Source: Echinometra lucunter
Taxonomy: Eukaryota; Echinodermata; Echinoidea; Camarodonta; Echinometridae
Direction: 5' to 3'
Assembly: GCA_029962745.1 (NCBI GenBank)
Contig: CM057167.1
Coordinates: forward strand, 19,434,054-19,498,053
DNA: 64,000 nucleotides
Under the pieces are notes generated by a model. The model did no database searches and had not been told where the DNA came from. It was given only the letters and a program-made list of their open reading frames with translations. This document shows, piece after piece, positions 1 to 11,749 of the stretch. The translations under genes were made by a program, and so were the position numbers. Positions within the stretch are counted from its first letter, which is position 1. Each line of letters begins with the position of its first letter.

Positions 1-1713
1 GTGCAAAATTGGCATAACTAGCAATGCTTTTTGAAATTTATCGGGGCTTATTTACCTAGGAGCACTGGTGTACTTATTTTGCGCTTGTCAGCAGCTGGAC
101 CCCTCCTAGTTTTTTTTTTTTTTATTTTAAAAAACTTTTTATAGCGCAGCCCCCAAATATTTTGCTCATTACATCACTGCCTGGGGTAAATAAATCGGTA
201 TCATTTCAGCTCATCAGGCTTGCTTGCCCTGCAATAAGTATTTCCTACTATCAAGTCAGGTACACATTTACTCCTGGGTCGAGAGGTATACACATGATAA
301 CCGTGGGCAAAACACCTTGTCCAAGGAAGAAGGCTCTAAGCAAGAATCGAAGCCAGGACTTTCAGCATGAGATTCAAGAGCATTAACCAATACAGCACAG
401 TGCTCCAAACTGGCATATGGGTAATATTTGGCGTCACATGCTGAATTGTTTAGTTAGTTTAATTTATTCATATTCATATTCCACATATCATGCAAGTACA
501 TGTCACAACATACAACATTCCAAATGGGAAAAATACATATTCTAATACATGTATATATATACAGATCATAATGTATAGCAATAAAAACAAGGTGGAGTGC
601 TCTATTGGGAAGCATAGCTTGTAAGATGTAGACTCCCTGATGCATAAATTATTTAAGGATATTAACATAATATGATTAAACCAAGCAAATCATCAAAATT
701 TATGAATACAATTTAAACAAAAAACAAAACAAAGAAAACCCTCCCCCAATGTAACATTTATGTGTATTTACAATATATGCAAAGACATACACATCTATTC
801 AATCAATGGAAATACAAAGTAGATGAGATATTCAATAAATCAGTAAGAGTTAAGTATAAATGTTTTAAAGAGTGATTTAAATCGATTAAGAGTAGTTGTC
901 CTTTATCGATTTGTCTTTAGGAATTCCATTTTTTGGGTTCCTCTGAAAAATACAGTTTTGAAAAGAAAATACTGTTCTACTTTTAGGTAGGTGATAGTCG
1001 TTTAATTGTCTAGAATTGTACGCATGGAAAGAATTAATTTTGATGAATTTCTTTTCCAAGTCATTGGAGCAGGTAGTGACGCAATCGGGATGACGCATGT
1101 CTTGTGGCTGGCTTAAAGGCAACCAACGGCCTCATGTCAAATAGTTTTTAAATCAAAGCTAAGACAGAATAAAACAGATCAAAGAATATTTGAACGAAAT
1201 CGGACGAGGAATAAGAAAGGTATGCCTGTATGGAATTGTCTTGAAATCGGAAGAGGAATAAGGAAGGTATGCTTGGTATGAAATTGGGAAATTTTCTTTT
1301 TTTCAATAGTTGTGGACAACTGGCAATGTGTTTTGTTGACAGAATTTCACATATTCTTTATTATCTTCAAGAACATGAGTTTTCATTGGCCTTCTCCCAA
1401 ATGTATTTTGGAGAAAACTCTTTTACATTATACATCTTCAGTTTGCCTTTAAAAAATGTGCAAAGCTAATAGCGGAAGGGAAATGTTTAATTATGTGTGT
1501 AAAAACTTACTGAGTTGTCCACAAAATGATGTCATCAATAGCTACAGTAGAAAATTTCATAAACCATAACTTTCTTTTTATTCCGTGTCCGATTTTTTAC
1601 AAATTTTCGTTGATCTGTTTTATTCCATCTTAGCTTTGATGTAAAAACTACTCGGCTTGGAGATGTTGGTTTTCTTCAAGAAAAGTTCATAATTTTTCTC
1701 TTAACCGTATTAC
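1..1713. other. Non-coding flank and intron of the left protease gene
   Basis: No exon could be recognised here. It should be intronic for the minus-strand protease whose propeptide exon starts this gene at 1714-1854, since the catalytic exons must lie further left, outside the window. It contains a palindromic element (1120-1672) and otherwise unremarkable AT-rich DNA. Confidence 0.5.
1120..1672. repeat. Palindromic MITE-like element
   Basis: The left arm (about 1120-1220) and right arm (about 1563-1672) are imperfect reverse complements. Shared blocks include AATAAAACAGATCAA, ATCAAAGCTAAGA and AACCAAC. The middle holds a second diverged direct copy of the arm end (about 1243-1275). No transposase is present, so it is a non-autonomous or palindromic repeat lying in a protease intron. 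Target duplications were not resolved. Confidence 0.6.
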
Positions 1714-1854
1714 CTTTTCGAGAGCTTTTTTCGAGAGTTTAGCCGAGAAACCCTTGATTGCCTTGGTGTAGGTGTGCTTGATAGTTGCCCCATCGAAGAT
1801 ACCCGAACGATCACCCAGGATAAGATTCTGGATCGGAACCACGTCATACCCCGG
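1714..1854 (-). CDS. Subtilisin-like protease (left copy), exon 2: inhibitor I9 propeptide
   Basis: A 141-nt exon of 47 codons in phase 0. On the minus strand it has an AG acceptor just above 1854 and a GTAATA donor just below 1714. It reads PGYDVVPIQN... and then GATIKHTYTKAIKGFSAKLS..KALEK. The KGF-A-LS--ALE pattern is the C-terminal half of the inhibitor I9 propeptide, which folds and then inhibits secreted S8 (subtilisin/proteinase K) proteases until cleaved off. It joins in frame to the signal-peptide exon at 2787-2900 across a 932-nt intron. The Asp/His/Ser catalytic exons are not in the window and should lie to the left. The family call rests on motif recognition. The insert between the start of the propeptide and GATIKHTY is longer than I would expect, so an exon border could be off. 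Confidence 0.75.
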
Positions 1855-2205
1855 CTATGGACAAAATGAGAGTGACAAAATATGTACATAGCTTTGAAAA
1901 TATTATCAATAATTTTTGAAAAATGAAATGTAAATGAAATAATCAATCTCTTTCCCAAAACATCTACGTTTCTGACCACTTAATGTGCTCACTAAAACTC
2001 CCGAGCAGGAATCCTGCCTGAAAACGGAAAATCACTACTGGTTTCAGTGAAAGCTGGTACATTTATAACTCATGACTATGTTGCGGGTGGCTTGTCTTTT
2101 CACTTTTTGAAAATATGTCAGTTGTGTGCTTTTGAAATGAACAAAACGACTGATTTTATTTTGTGAAACATCTTGTATAGTTTTTATCCTTTATAATATA
2201 ATAAT

Positions 2206-2209
2206 GATG

Positions 2210-2265
<56 letters not shown>

Positions 2266-2345
2266 TAATAATAATAATAATAATAATGATGATGATAACG
2301 CTTATTTACCCAGGGTAGCCCGGTTGTAAGCATGATGAAATAAAG
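2206..2345. repeat. (AAT)n microsatellite with LINE 3'-tail remnant
   Basis: A long AAT run is followed by GATGATGATAACGCTTATTT and ACCCAGGGTAGCC. The same tail sequence recurs at 25660-25687 and 30348-30370, where it is split by an insertion. On the minus strand this is a non-LTR retrotransposon 3' end followed by a trinucleotide tail. It lies in the intron of the left protease. Confidence 0.6.
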
Positions 2346-2786
2346 TTTGAATAATTAAGATTTCATATTATGAAGCTGAAGACTATAACGATCCGTTTTT
2401 CACTCATCATTATCATCAATATAATTATCGTCATCATTATTACTCTTATTATCATCATTATCTCCAACTTATCCTATGGGCAATTGGATGAAAATTAGAA
2501 TTTACGAATAAATTTTGTCAAAAGATCAGGAGCACATTTCTCGATTAATTGCCCTATTTCTGCCTAAGACGGATCGAGGCCACTTCATGCATGCCCTTTG
2601 GATTAAAATGACGCTGTACTCTCTCATTAAAGAGGTAAACAACAATTTCATTTACGTAGCTGTATTGTGAATTACTTCGCCTTTGTCACTCCAAATTGAT
2701 TTACTCTTTTAAGAGTGGTTTCTATTAAAAGCGGATATCCACTCCTGCACGGAGTGATCCCTCCATTCTTTGAAGAATACTCTCAC

Positions 2787-2900
2787 CTTCATCACGATGA
2801 TGTAGTGGTCATCTATCGGTTCATCCACTTTGTGAAATGTCACGTTGTTTGCTGCCCCACTTGCCAAAAAGGCGGTCAAAATTACGAATATCAGCATCAT
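2787..2900 (-). CDS. Subtilisin-like protease (left copy), exon 1: signal peptide
   Basis: This is the first coding exon of a secreted S8 protease. The start chosen is the ATG at 2900 (a second ATG follows at once). It gives a hydrophobic signal peptide, MMLIFVILTAFLASGAA, then NNVTFHKVDEPIDDHYIIVM and K, where the propeptide strand begins; H-Y-I-V-M-K is typical of I9 propeptides. A GTGAGA donor follows directly in phase 0, matching the phase of exon 2. The open frame extends a further 30 codons upstream (to 2990), but those residues are not hydrophobic, so the internal ATG pair is preferred. Its start is about 2.75 kb downstream, in transcription order, of the stop codon of another protease (5652), which suggests a tandem gene pair. 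No convincing TATA box was identified. Confidence 0.72.
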
Positions 2901-3689
2901 CGTTCTGGATTTCCTCGGTGCTTTTGAACACTTTCCTGTCAGCTGATGCACCCAAGTCCCAGATGCACGATCTGGAGTTGTATTCCACAAGTCCTTCTTT
3001 AATGGCCTACACAGGGTATAATGACTTTGTTTGTGCGATGCAGGGTGGTTTTTCTGTTCTTTTTTTAGACGTGCGATAAAGGTTAAGTGAATTAGTTTGT
3101 AAGCCCTGGAAGGATTGCACTCAAAACAGTTTCCATTCTCATGGTTTGGGTGATATTGTGTTTAGAGCGCTTTACGAAAATAAGGTAAATTTATTCTTAG
3201 TTTCTCGTCTGCACATTTTAGATTGCTGGAGAGGGGATTTCTATGTTATTTGATATTTGATATTCAATATTGTATGAAAATCATGAAAATAACCAGTCGG
3301 TTATTTTTTGGCACAGTTTTTTAAAATTTTATGTCTATGAGCCCTTGAAAGGCTAAAATTTTTTTAAAAATACGTGTCAATGATTCATTTTTCTTTACTT
3401 AGTTGTCTAGATTTAATGACATTAATATTCATTTCATTTTAGAACGAATTGAGAATAACCAAAGGAAACCGAGAGGAGCTGAAAAAGAGAAAGAGGAGGA
3501 GACGGGGAACCAGAATTTACTTTTATTTGGCCAAAGATTGGCCAAAGATGCTGATTGGATACGGGGCGTACACTGGAATCCAGACGTGAACACAAATAAG
3601 CAACATCACAAGATTAACCAATTTTGATGCCCTGGGACTCATCAGGCATAGGGTCACATACCCTAGTTAAGGTTTGAAAAAGGAAAATA

Positions 3690-3751
3690 AAGAGGAAGAG
3701 AAACCGAGAGTGAGAGAGAGATAGAGAGAGGGGTAGAGAAAGAGAGAGCGA

Positions 3752-3794
<43 letters not shown>

Positions 3795-3815
3795 GGGGGG
3801 GGGGGGGGGAGGGAA
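3690..3815. repeat. (GA)n microsatellite ending in poly(G)
   Basis: A run of GA dinucleotides with minor interruptions is followed by about 18 G residues. It is simple-sequence DNA, and the Ser/Leu-rich open frame on the minus strand is an artefact. Confidence 0.9.
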
Positions 3816-4054
3816 AGGGAGAAAAAGGAACCTGAAAAATATAACCTACTTCTATTTACCATTTAAAGACATAACCAGCATGACCAATGCAGGTCTGGCT
3901 AAATCATTTAGTTTCATCAGGGAGATGGGGGTTTCCCTGGTCTCATCCACAGAGCCAGACGGACTGGGTCTGACAGCAATTCTCAAATGATTTCAACGAT
4001 TTAAGCTGACAGTGTAGTACCAGTTGTTTCTCTTTGATTTGTGAAACATTCTTT

Positions 4055-4190
4055 TGGAAGAGAAGGAAGAGGAGAAGAAAGAAGAAAAATAAAGAAGAAG
4101 AAGGAGGAGGAGGAGGAAAAGAAGAAGAAAAAGAAGGAGGAGGAGGGGGAGGAGAAGAAGAAGAAAAAGAAGGAGGAGGAGGAGAAGCTG
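4055..4190. repeat. GAA/GGA purine tract
   Basis: An almost pure purine strand of GAA, GAG and GGA triplets. It gives Lys/Glu-rich open frames on one strand and Leu/Ser-rich frames on the other, neither of which has gene-like structure. Confidence 0.9.
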
Positions 4191-4379
4191 ATGAGAATGG
4201 TGAAGATGAAAGAGAAGAAGATCCACAAAATTTAAAGTCACACGACAGAAATTATTTTTCCCTTGTCATGAGTTGAACTGAAATTTAATGTAAAAGATAC
4301 ATGAATAAAGAATAGTAAAAGATGAATCCTCTCACGTTTCCATCATCAGTAGAACACCTTTTTTTGTTTGTTTTGCAAT

Positions 4380-4510
4380 TGGCGTAAATCCCGGGGGTGG
4401 AGGTATGTACCCCCCAAAACACACACCCACACCCACACCCACACACAAACCCACGCCCCCTCACACGAAAGCTTTTTTTCTAGAGTGGGTGGCGTGTACA
4501 AAAATACCCC
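4380..4510. repeat. Poly(G)-cored dispersed repeat, copy 1
   Basis: It reads GCGTAAATCCCGGGGGTGG, then TGTACCCCCC, a CA-rich stretch, and GTGGCGTGTACAAAAATACC. The same layout (G run, C run, GTGGCGT-TACAA, more C) recurs at 4960-5045 and 14230-14310. It looks like a degenerate mobile-element family. Confidence 0.5.
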
Positions 4511-4959
4511 AAATACTTAGACAAACACACACTTTTGAAAGAAGATATAATATTGTAATCACTCGATATTGTTGATATTATTTCAATAAAATTTGGAATG
4601 CTATTAAGAACCAGGGATAAGCTACATGGATGTCAATCCAGGGAAGGGGAAGGGGGATACTAGTATATTCCCCCAATATTTCAAATGGCAGGATGGTCTG
4701 TATACCATCCCCAATTTTTCACCTTCAAACATGATATTGTGAAATAATGACAATAATAATCATGATCCCCCCAAAAGAAAGAAAGACGGAAATAGAAAGG
4801 AGAAAGAGGAATGAAAATAAAGGAAAAAATCTGGAAGCGCTCTCTCGCTCGCATTAATCAGTATCTTAACCAATGTCGGTCATAATATTATTCTCTTAAG
4901 AAAGGGAAAAGTTTGAATCGTGTCTCTCTAACCAGTGTGATGCTATTCTAACTCATTAG

Positions 4960-5045
4960 CGTAAATCCGGGGGGGGGGGGGGATATATCCCCCACTTTTT
5001 GGAGGGGGGATGGCGTGTACAAATATCCCCCACTTTTGAGGAAGA
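4960..5045. repeat. Poly(G)-cored dispersed repeat, copy 2
   Basis: It starts GCGTAAATCCGGGGG and continues ATATATCCCCCACTTTTTGG, then GATGGCGTGTACAAATATCC. It shares its order of blocks with copies at 4380 and 14230. Confidence 0.55.
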
Positions 5046-5651
5046 AAATATATTTTGATTAGTCAGTTAGTAAAATTTTTGATAATCTGTCATAAACGAC
5101 CATCATATTTTAGAATTTCTATTTGAAAATGCAACTGAAAACCAGAAAAGTGGTTATTTTTGGCTTTGACTAGTTCTCAGTATGACAATGAGGTATATGG
5201 AACTGCTGTATTATAGCCACTCCTGACGCAGCCATTAGGCACGTGTGTTTAATAGGCTTCCCTCAAGACTCGGTACATTCATATAACGTGTCATGGGTCT
5301 GTTCGTGCAGACTAGCATCTAATGTGGTTGCCACAACAAGACATTTGAAAGATACAGTACGTTATGAGGCAATGCCTGTCTGAATAATATAGAAAAAGAA
5401 AATGCAAACAGAGGGCTTAATGGTACAAAAAAGACATTTTTCTAAGAATACTATTTCCCCCAATGCAATGAAGTCATGCTTTAGAAAACATATTTCTAGC
5501 ATTCATCCACTAACCTGTACAAATAAATTGATGCCCCAAAAGGGTCATACCAACCCCTCCCTTAAAAAATGAAAAGTGATAGATCCTTCGACTGACTGAC
5601 TGACTGCTCGAGAAGACAGTAATAAAAACACATTTTCCAGTTAAAAAATTG

Positions 5652-5791
5652 CTATGGGATATAGAGAAGGCGATTGGGAGAGCCTTTTCCAGGATCGAGG
5701 ACCACGCCCTCTGTTGAGTCGTCCATGAGTTTGGTCTTGAGTTCCCCTGGGAGCATTCCGGCAGCGTTCGATAGAGCTATAGCAGCAGCTC
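5652..5791 (-). CDS. Subtilisin-like protease (right copy), last exon
   Basis: A 140-nt terminal exon in phase 1. An AG acceptor precedes GA, which completes a probable Gly codon, followed by 45 codons and a TAG stop. It reads (G)AAAIALSNAAGMLPGELK then TKLMDDSTEGVV then LDPGKGSPNRLLYIP. In proteinase K-type S8 proteases the segment after the GTSMA-PHV-G serine motif reads G-AA-L, then a P--L---L-----GV block, then G-G-PN-LLY near the C-terminus; this exon matches that order. The serine motif itself should be in the preceding exon at higher coordinates, but I could not find it between 5800 and 16800. It may lie in the 16801-17300 gap, be too diverged to see by eye, or be missing. It belongs to a different gene copy from the exons at 1714 and 2787, because an N-terminal exon cannot follow this C-terminal one. 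Confidence 0.75.
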
Positions 5792-6644
5792 CTATCAATA
5801 AAACAATAACAAACAAAGTAAAGAATATCATCGGATCAAAATAGGGAACAACAAAATGTTCCAGTTAGATTAAATGAAAACTAATTCTCTACTTGTAACA
5901 GACGGTAAATTATGAATTCCCGAGACAATGACAATCGTTTTAAAAACAAACAAATGAGAATATTTTTTTTTTCAAAGTCAAAGAAACAAATTTAAAAACA
6001 ACAACAAAGAACTACTATGTATACAATGCAGGCACCGATAGCAAAAGCAGATGGGAAAAGATCAAGAAAAAATGTTTAAGAATACTCGCATTTTGCTGGA
6101 TATCATAAATGAGTGAATCATTTTTTTGGTTTCCTGTAAAAGGGCACAGAAATCGAGAAGGCCTACATTCATCGAAGCTAGGGACATTTTCATCAGAACA
6201 GCTGTAAACGGAAATGTACGACTCATGCTCTGACGACAATAACACATTAATTTCATTGATTCATAAAATTAAACCTAGGAACAAACACCTATCTGTTCTC
6301 TAACCCTTAACCTATAATCCTAGCCTATTAAAGTTGTAAAACTGAGGTAATATTAGGTCAAATTAGGGCGAAAACTGGGTGACTGGCCAGAAAAGTCATT
6401 TTGGTTACTAAGGAAGGGCCATTGGGAATAGGACTACTATTTTCACCCCTTTACCACAACTTAACCACCTTTAACAAGTAATAAAACTGTCAAGTCATTA
6501 AACCATCAATTTCGGAATTAGGGATGAATTTGGGCTGAAAAGGACTTGGCAGACTTTTTATCACCCTAGTGTCCTTGGGCCTTGCAGCGCTGGCTGTGGT
6601 GGCAAAGTTTATGTTATAAGGGGGATTTCACATTATTTTTCTCC
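5792..6644. other. Non-coding, probable intron of the right protease
   Basis: AT-rich sequence with no recognisable exon or long repeat. The minus-strand open frames at 6015-6256 have no family features. Confidence 0.4.
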
Positions 6645-7075
6645 ATACAAATATCTTGCGGTTGTAGAAAAGAAGAGAAAAGACCATTTCAGCATACTTT
6701 CTTGAATTGCTTCTAGTCATCGCACAGATTCCACAGAATAAAATATTTCCCCAAATATCTTGCGGTTGTAGAAATGAAGAGAAAATACTATTTCAGCATA
6801 ATTTCTTGAATTGCTTATTCTAGTCATCGCAAAGATTCCACAGAATAAAACATTTCCGCAAATATCTTGCGGTTGTAGAAAAGAAGAAAAAAGACCATTT
6901 CAGCATACTTTCTTGAATTGCTTATTCTAGTCATTGCACAGATTTCACAGAATAAAATATTTCCCCAAATATCTTGCGGTTGTAGAAAAGAAGAGAAAGG
7001 ACCATTTCAGCATACTTTCTTGAATTACTTATTCTAGTCATTGTACAGATTCCACAGAATAAAATATTTCCCCAA
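6645..7075. repeat. Tandem array, about 106-bp period, four copies
   Basis: AATATCTTGCGGTTGTAGAA recurs at about 6651, 6757, 6862 and 6968. Each is followed by an AAGA-rich stretch, TTTCAGCATACTTTCTTGAA, TTCTAGTCAT and ATTCCACAGAATAAAA. Copies differ by only a few bases, indicating recent expansion. Confidence 0.9.
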
Positions 7076-7149
7076 ATCATGGAAGTGGAAGTGGAAATTC
7101 CCGCCCAAAATGTAGTGTTGCAGAATCGATTACAAACGAGGCTCTTCAC

Positions 7150-7164
7150 CATTATAATAATAAT

Positions 7165-7205
<41 letters not shown>

Positions 7206-7218
7206 ACAACAACAACAG
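7150..7218. repeat. (ATC)n microsatellite
   Basis: ATA/ATC triplets followed by a CAA run. The Ile- or Met-rich open frames here are artefacts. Confidence 0.9.
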
Positions 7219-9373
7219 GGGAGCTGTTGTAGTTAAATGGTTTAGCACAGCTTCTTTTCTTCATCGCTCTTAATATTGTACATCAAATAAATTATCGTGC
7301 TAAATGCAGGCACATTGATACCAACTGTACATAATTATGCGTGTGTTTCTAAAGAAAGAAAAAAAGATATCGCGAAAACGCTATTAGAATTGACTGAGAA
7401 CACATAAAATAATGTGCGCACCAGTATACAATACATCTTGCCCTCTCTTACCGTATCAGTAAATATGAAGAGATTCATCACAATGTATTCCACATCAAAA
7501 CACAATGTTAAAACGATATCCGACAAATTGTAACACCGGAAAGAAATAATGCCTCCGGCAACCACCTACGGTGGGCGGAGGCATAAAAAAAAGAAAAACA
7601 ACAAATAAACATTCCTATGCTTTCTTTGACCTTTTTTTTCGATTTCACTCCTGTTCTGCTCTGGAATTCAATTGGTGATAATGTCAACAGTTACAACCAC
7701 CTTGACATGTCATGTCATGACTTTCATTGGCTGCCTATACAAAAATATTCAGCTATGCGAGATAAAATATAACAAAAGAAACTTATTGTACCTATAGTAT
7801 ATATCTTCATGCATTAACATTTATTTGCAAATTAGTCACTATGATTCAGGTTATAGATGATCTGACATCTTCCGTGAATATATTCATATAAAAAAATTAT
7901 TTTGTATGCATACACAATCATGCACGCCCATGGCAGAAACAATAGTATAACCATGACTCACCCCTAAATGTCTAGGCGGTGAATCCAGAGCCAGCATCGT
8001 TTCCGAGTGTCAATTAGCCCCACATAATGGTCTAATTACATGAAGATCGCATCACCTCTCGGACAATAAGACAAAGAAATCCATATTGGTATCCATGTCA
8101 TATCCAGAATATAACTCACTGACCACGCTTGCATGTGATTGCGCGCCAAACTGCATGTAAATAATCAGCGTGTCCAGCGGACTGGTCAATGAAGAAAACA
8201 TTCCATCAACAGTGAGATCAGTTTGAGGAGGATTGAAGTAGTTTAATTTCAGGCGTTACAGAAGCAACCTGTGCTATAGGCTTCTCCCATGAAAGTAAGG
8301 TCGAGACCATACCAGCGGCAGCGCCAGGCTATTTTGATAGGCGGAAGGGGCAAGGTGACCCACTGGTTCCCAGGTGAATTTAGAATACCTTTTAAATGAA
8401 CAAGTATATGCAATAGCCCTAAGGGCTAAATATAGTAGCATGATCCTGCTCTATTTTATCCATACTCTTTTTTCCCCTTCTTGTTCTATTTCTTCTCCTC
8501 CCTTTGCGGTTTGTCATTATTTTTATCACTTGACAAATAGCAGCAGTGGCGCCCCTGCACCTTGCAGTGCAACCCCTGCTTAAGTCCCCAAAATAGTCAA
8601 CTTTACTTTGTTTCATCTGATTGTTAAACATATGTTAAATGAAACATAAAATAATGTTTTCTTGAGATATCAGTGACTGTAATTACAGCTAAAGGTTGTA
8701 AAAGAAATTTTCGTCCATAAAGCTATAAACATGATAAAGGGTCGACTGTTTCCTTGTCACAACCTGCTAAATGCGTTTTCAGTGGTATATTATGCCTACA
8801 AATATTGTGGCAGTTCTAGGAGAAGGGGTGGGGGGGGGGGGGGGTCGAGAGACATGGTCTTCAGTTGTATGAAGACGGTAGGCATACTTGAAGCCCCTAA
8901 CCTTAGAAATCACCTAAAAACAGCATCCACAGTGGTTTATAATACAGTCAGCCTTTGCAAAGTTTCCAAACAGTAACCAAATTAAGGAGGGCTGTGGGGA
9001 ACTTTGATTTGTATCAAACATTCTTATTTTCTTCTCATTGATTCATTGCATCAATTTTCATTAGAGCTAAAGATCTATCATTATTGTTTTCACTACTTTC
9101 ATAAATATTATTACTTGATTTTAGCAAAATCATTATTATTGTTTTTATCATTATTTTTGTTATAACTTTTATTGTCTTTTTGATATTATTGTACCCCCTG
9201 CCACTTATTCCTGATGTTGGTAACTCTTAAATCGTTCCCAATTTGAAACCTGATTTTGATGATGTATGCAGGAATCGGCTATACTTTCCGTGCTGGTACA
9301 AGGTTTTCAGGGCTACACCGTGTAATGTTTCAAAGGAACAAGAGGTCTGAAAAGGTATACCTCCTTAGCTGCA
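7219..9373. other. Non-coding region without recognised genes
   Basis: AT-rich DNA with a poly(G) run near 8830. No exon with convincing borders and family features was seen on either strand. Confidence 0.4.
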
Positions 9374-9605
9374 CCCGCGTAGCAAAGGGGTGGCGGTGTT
9401 GGGGGTGGTCGCCCCAAAAAGCACCAACGAAAAAATAAGAAAGAAGAAAAATCTTGGGCGAGAAAAGAAAAGGGCAAGGGAGCGTAAGAAGAGCGGAACA
9501 AGACGAGGAACAATGACAAAGAAACGTCGGGGCCCTTCCATACACCCTCCGCACTGCGCTTCGCGCGCTAAATAAGTAAGTGATTCGCATGCTTCGCGTG
9601 CTCCC
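9374..9605. repeat. Truncated copy of the 20784 hAT-like element
   Basis: It starts CACCCGCGTAGCAAAGGGG. From AAGAAAAATCTTGGGCGAG through GAGCGTAAGAAGAGCGGA, AACAATGACAAAGAAACGTC and GTGATTCGCATGCTTCGCG it follows the internal sequence of the element at 20784-21064. The right terminus (CTACGCCACTG) is missing and no target duplication was found. Confidence 0.6.
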
Positions 9606-11749
9606 CTTGAATGAAAGTGCTGCTTGAATTGGTTGTATGTTCTCGACTTTCTGACAGAACTTCTCCAATTGCCTTCTTGAAAAATGTGACGGGGTCCGAT
9701 GCGCTGATCATGCATTAGGCCTATTCTGTTTGGCGCCTACGTACGTAATGGCCGGATAATAGCAATCTTCTATGCACTCCCGGAATGATGACGTTCACAT
9801 TCTGCTCACTGTTTTCTTTGAATCTCTATCTACAACAATAGCCTATAAATTTCGAAGTGTGTACATGCCGGGGGAGGGGGGAGGCGAAAAAACTATCTAG
9901 GGGCAATCAGAAATGGTGAAGACAAGAAGGAGCCTTAATACACTGTTAAGGAACAGTTTAGAGCTATTATTTACATATTTAGGGCCTATAGACCCGCCTG
10001 CCTTTCACTATGTCACAACTTTTACAAAATGATATCACTATAGCAATGATAAATGATGATAGAAGTAAGTATCATGATAATGCTAATGTAAATGATTGCT
10101 TAATTATAAAATCTATAGATATTTAAAAAAAAATCAGATAGGAAACACTGTATACATGAACATAACAGCCCCGGCCTACATGAACATAATTTCAATTTGA
10201 GAAACACTTATTTTTTTCCACTTGACTTGAGGAGTTTACAATCATTATTTTTTTCAATTGTGTACATTTTATATAGTTAGTAGGAAGAAGACGAGGTCCC
10301 TAAAGCAAGTGCTTGTGATGGGCTCGCCTCAGCAACTTAGCACAATTATTAAAATATATAGGAAAGCGGAGGAGAGAGCTTGTTAGCAAAAACAGAAGTA
10401 TAAGAAGAAGAAGACTGCAACAGTATATTTCGCAACATGCATGCAACATATACAGTGACAATGGCAAGATTAAAAGGGATGATAATACGTGATACAGGCC
10501 TACGATAGGTTGTCAGATCCGTTTGGTTATATCATGTACGGTGTGAGGAACGATCCGCAATTTAAATTGAAAGAGATATCGAATGAAGCATAGGGGAACT
10601 GAAATTTCATTTTCCACCACCAACCTTACTAATGCTTTATTCTTCTTTAATTTTACATTATTGAATTATGGCATTCTTGTTTGAGGTAATACCCATGAAA
10701 CTTTATATTACATAGACTATTTTATTGCAAAAGAATGAAGTCTCTCCGTATTATTTACCATTCTTCTATACTCTCGCACACAGGCCCGTTATTTGCTGAC
10801 ATCAGACTGTTAAAAATAAATGACCTACACCTATTTCGCTTAGGGCAATTTATGTATAACTACAATAAGCAACACACTTCCACGCATCTTTGATGCAATG
10901 TTCCCCCAAATCGTTTATTTCATCATTACCCAACTAGACGGTCCAACGAGTTTCACTTACCACTCTTCAGAACCTTATTAGCTATAAGAAAATATTTATG
11001 CATGATGGTCGAGATTCTGGAATTCAGTAAGTGGAGAGATTATAAATAGTCCATGCCTTAATTCTTTCAAGAAAAAAACAAAAACGTGTTTTCTCAAATC
11101 CTACAGAAAGGTACAATAATAATACCTGTCAATCTTAAATTTTCATTTGGGTCTTCATCTCCTCAAATTGATTATTATAACATCTTACCTTGTTGAATCA
11201 CCATTATATTTACTTAATTTGTCGGTTTTGATGTCCTGATCTTATCATTTTCTTTCCCATTTTTCTTTTCTTGCTTTCCCTTTCCTTGTCACCTCGCGTT
11301 TGTTTGTTTGTTTTTTCTTTTGTACTGTTCTGTTCTGTTCTGATATTGTTCCGTGTTTTTGCTAGTATTCATGGGCTATATTTTTCAACAACTTTATTTT
11401 TTGAGGGTTCCACAAACTACAAGCAATTGCTTTTTAGTGGAAACCTCAATTTCCACAGAAATCAATAACTTAATTTATGATGATTTATTCTAATTATTTA
11501 CTGATATGTTTACTCATGAGGGAACCAAATATTATGTATATATCTTAATTTTATGATGATTATATCTAATGTAAATGTCATATTTTTTTTCGGTTGGAAA
11601 TGAATAAACATGAATTTGAATTTGAAATTTGAAATTAGGTGCCAAATGATTTATGCAGGCATCATAGTGGATGATAAAAAATTAGCTTAGGGTTATAGGC
11701 ATGCCTCAGTCAAGGATCTGTGCGTCTCCTGTTAATCTGTCTCAAAGAC
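9606..11749. other. Non-coding region without recognised genes
   Basis: AT-rich DNA. A minus-strand AG acceptor and GTAAGTG donor flank about 21 nt near 10962-10983, but this is too short to call an exon. Nothing else was supported. Confidence 0.4.

Larger units (their letters stand above)
2901..5651. other. Interval between the two protease genes, low-complexity rich
   Basis: No exon was recognised. It contains a (GA)n tract ending in a G run (3690-3815), a GAA/GGA purine tract (4055-4190) whose long open frames are repeat artefacts, and two members of a poly(G)-cored dispersed repeat (4380-4510 and 4960-5045). The promoter of the left protease should lie just above 2900. Confidence 0.5.

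Noticed and set aside
3993..4276. Lys/Glu-rich and Leu/Ser-rich open frames on both strands
   Set aside because: They are produced by the GAA/GGA purine tract and lack any other feature.
10962..10983. 21-nt microexon on the minus strand between AG and GTAAGTG
   Set aside because: Splice-like borders alone over 21 nt are easily found by chance, and no neighbouring exon supports it.
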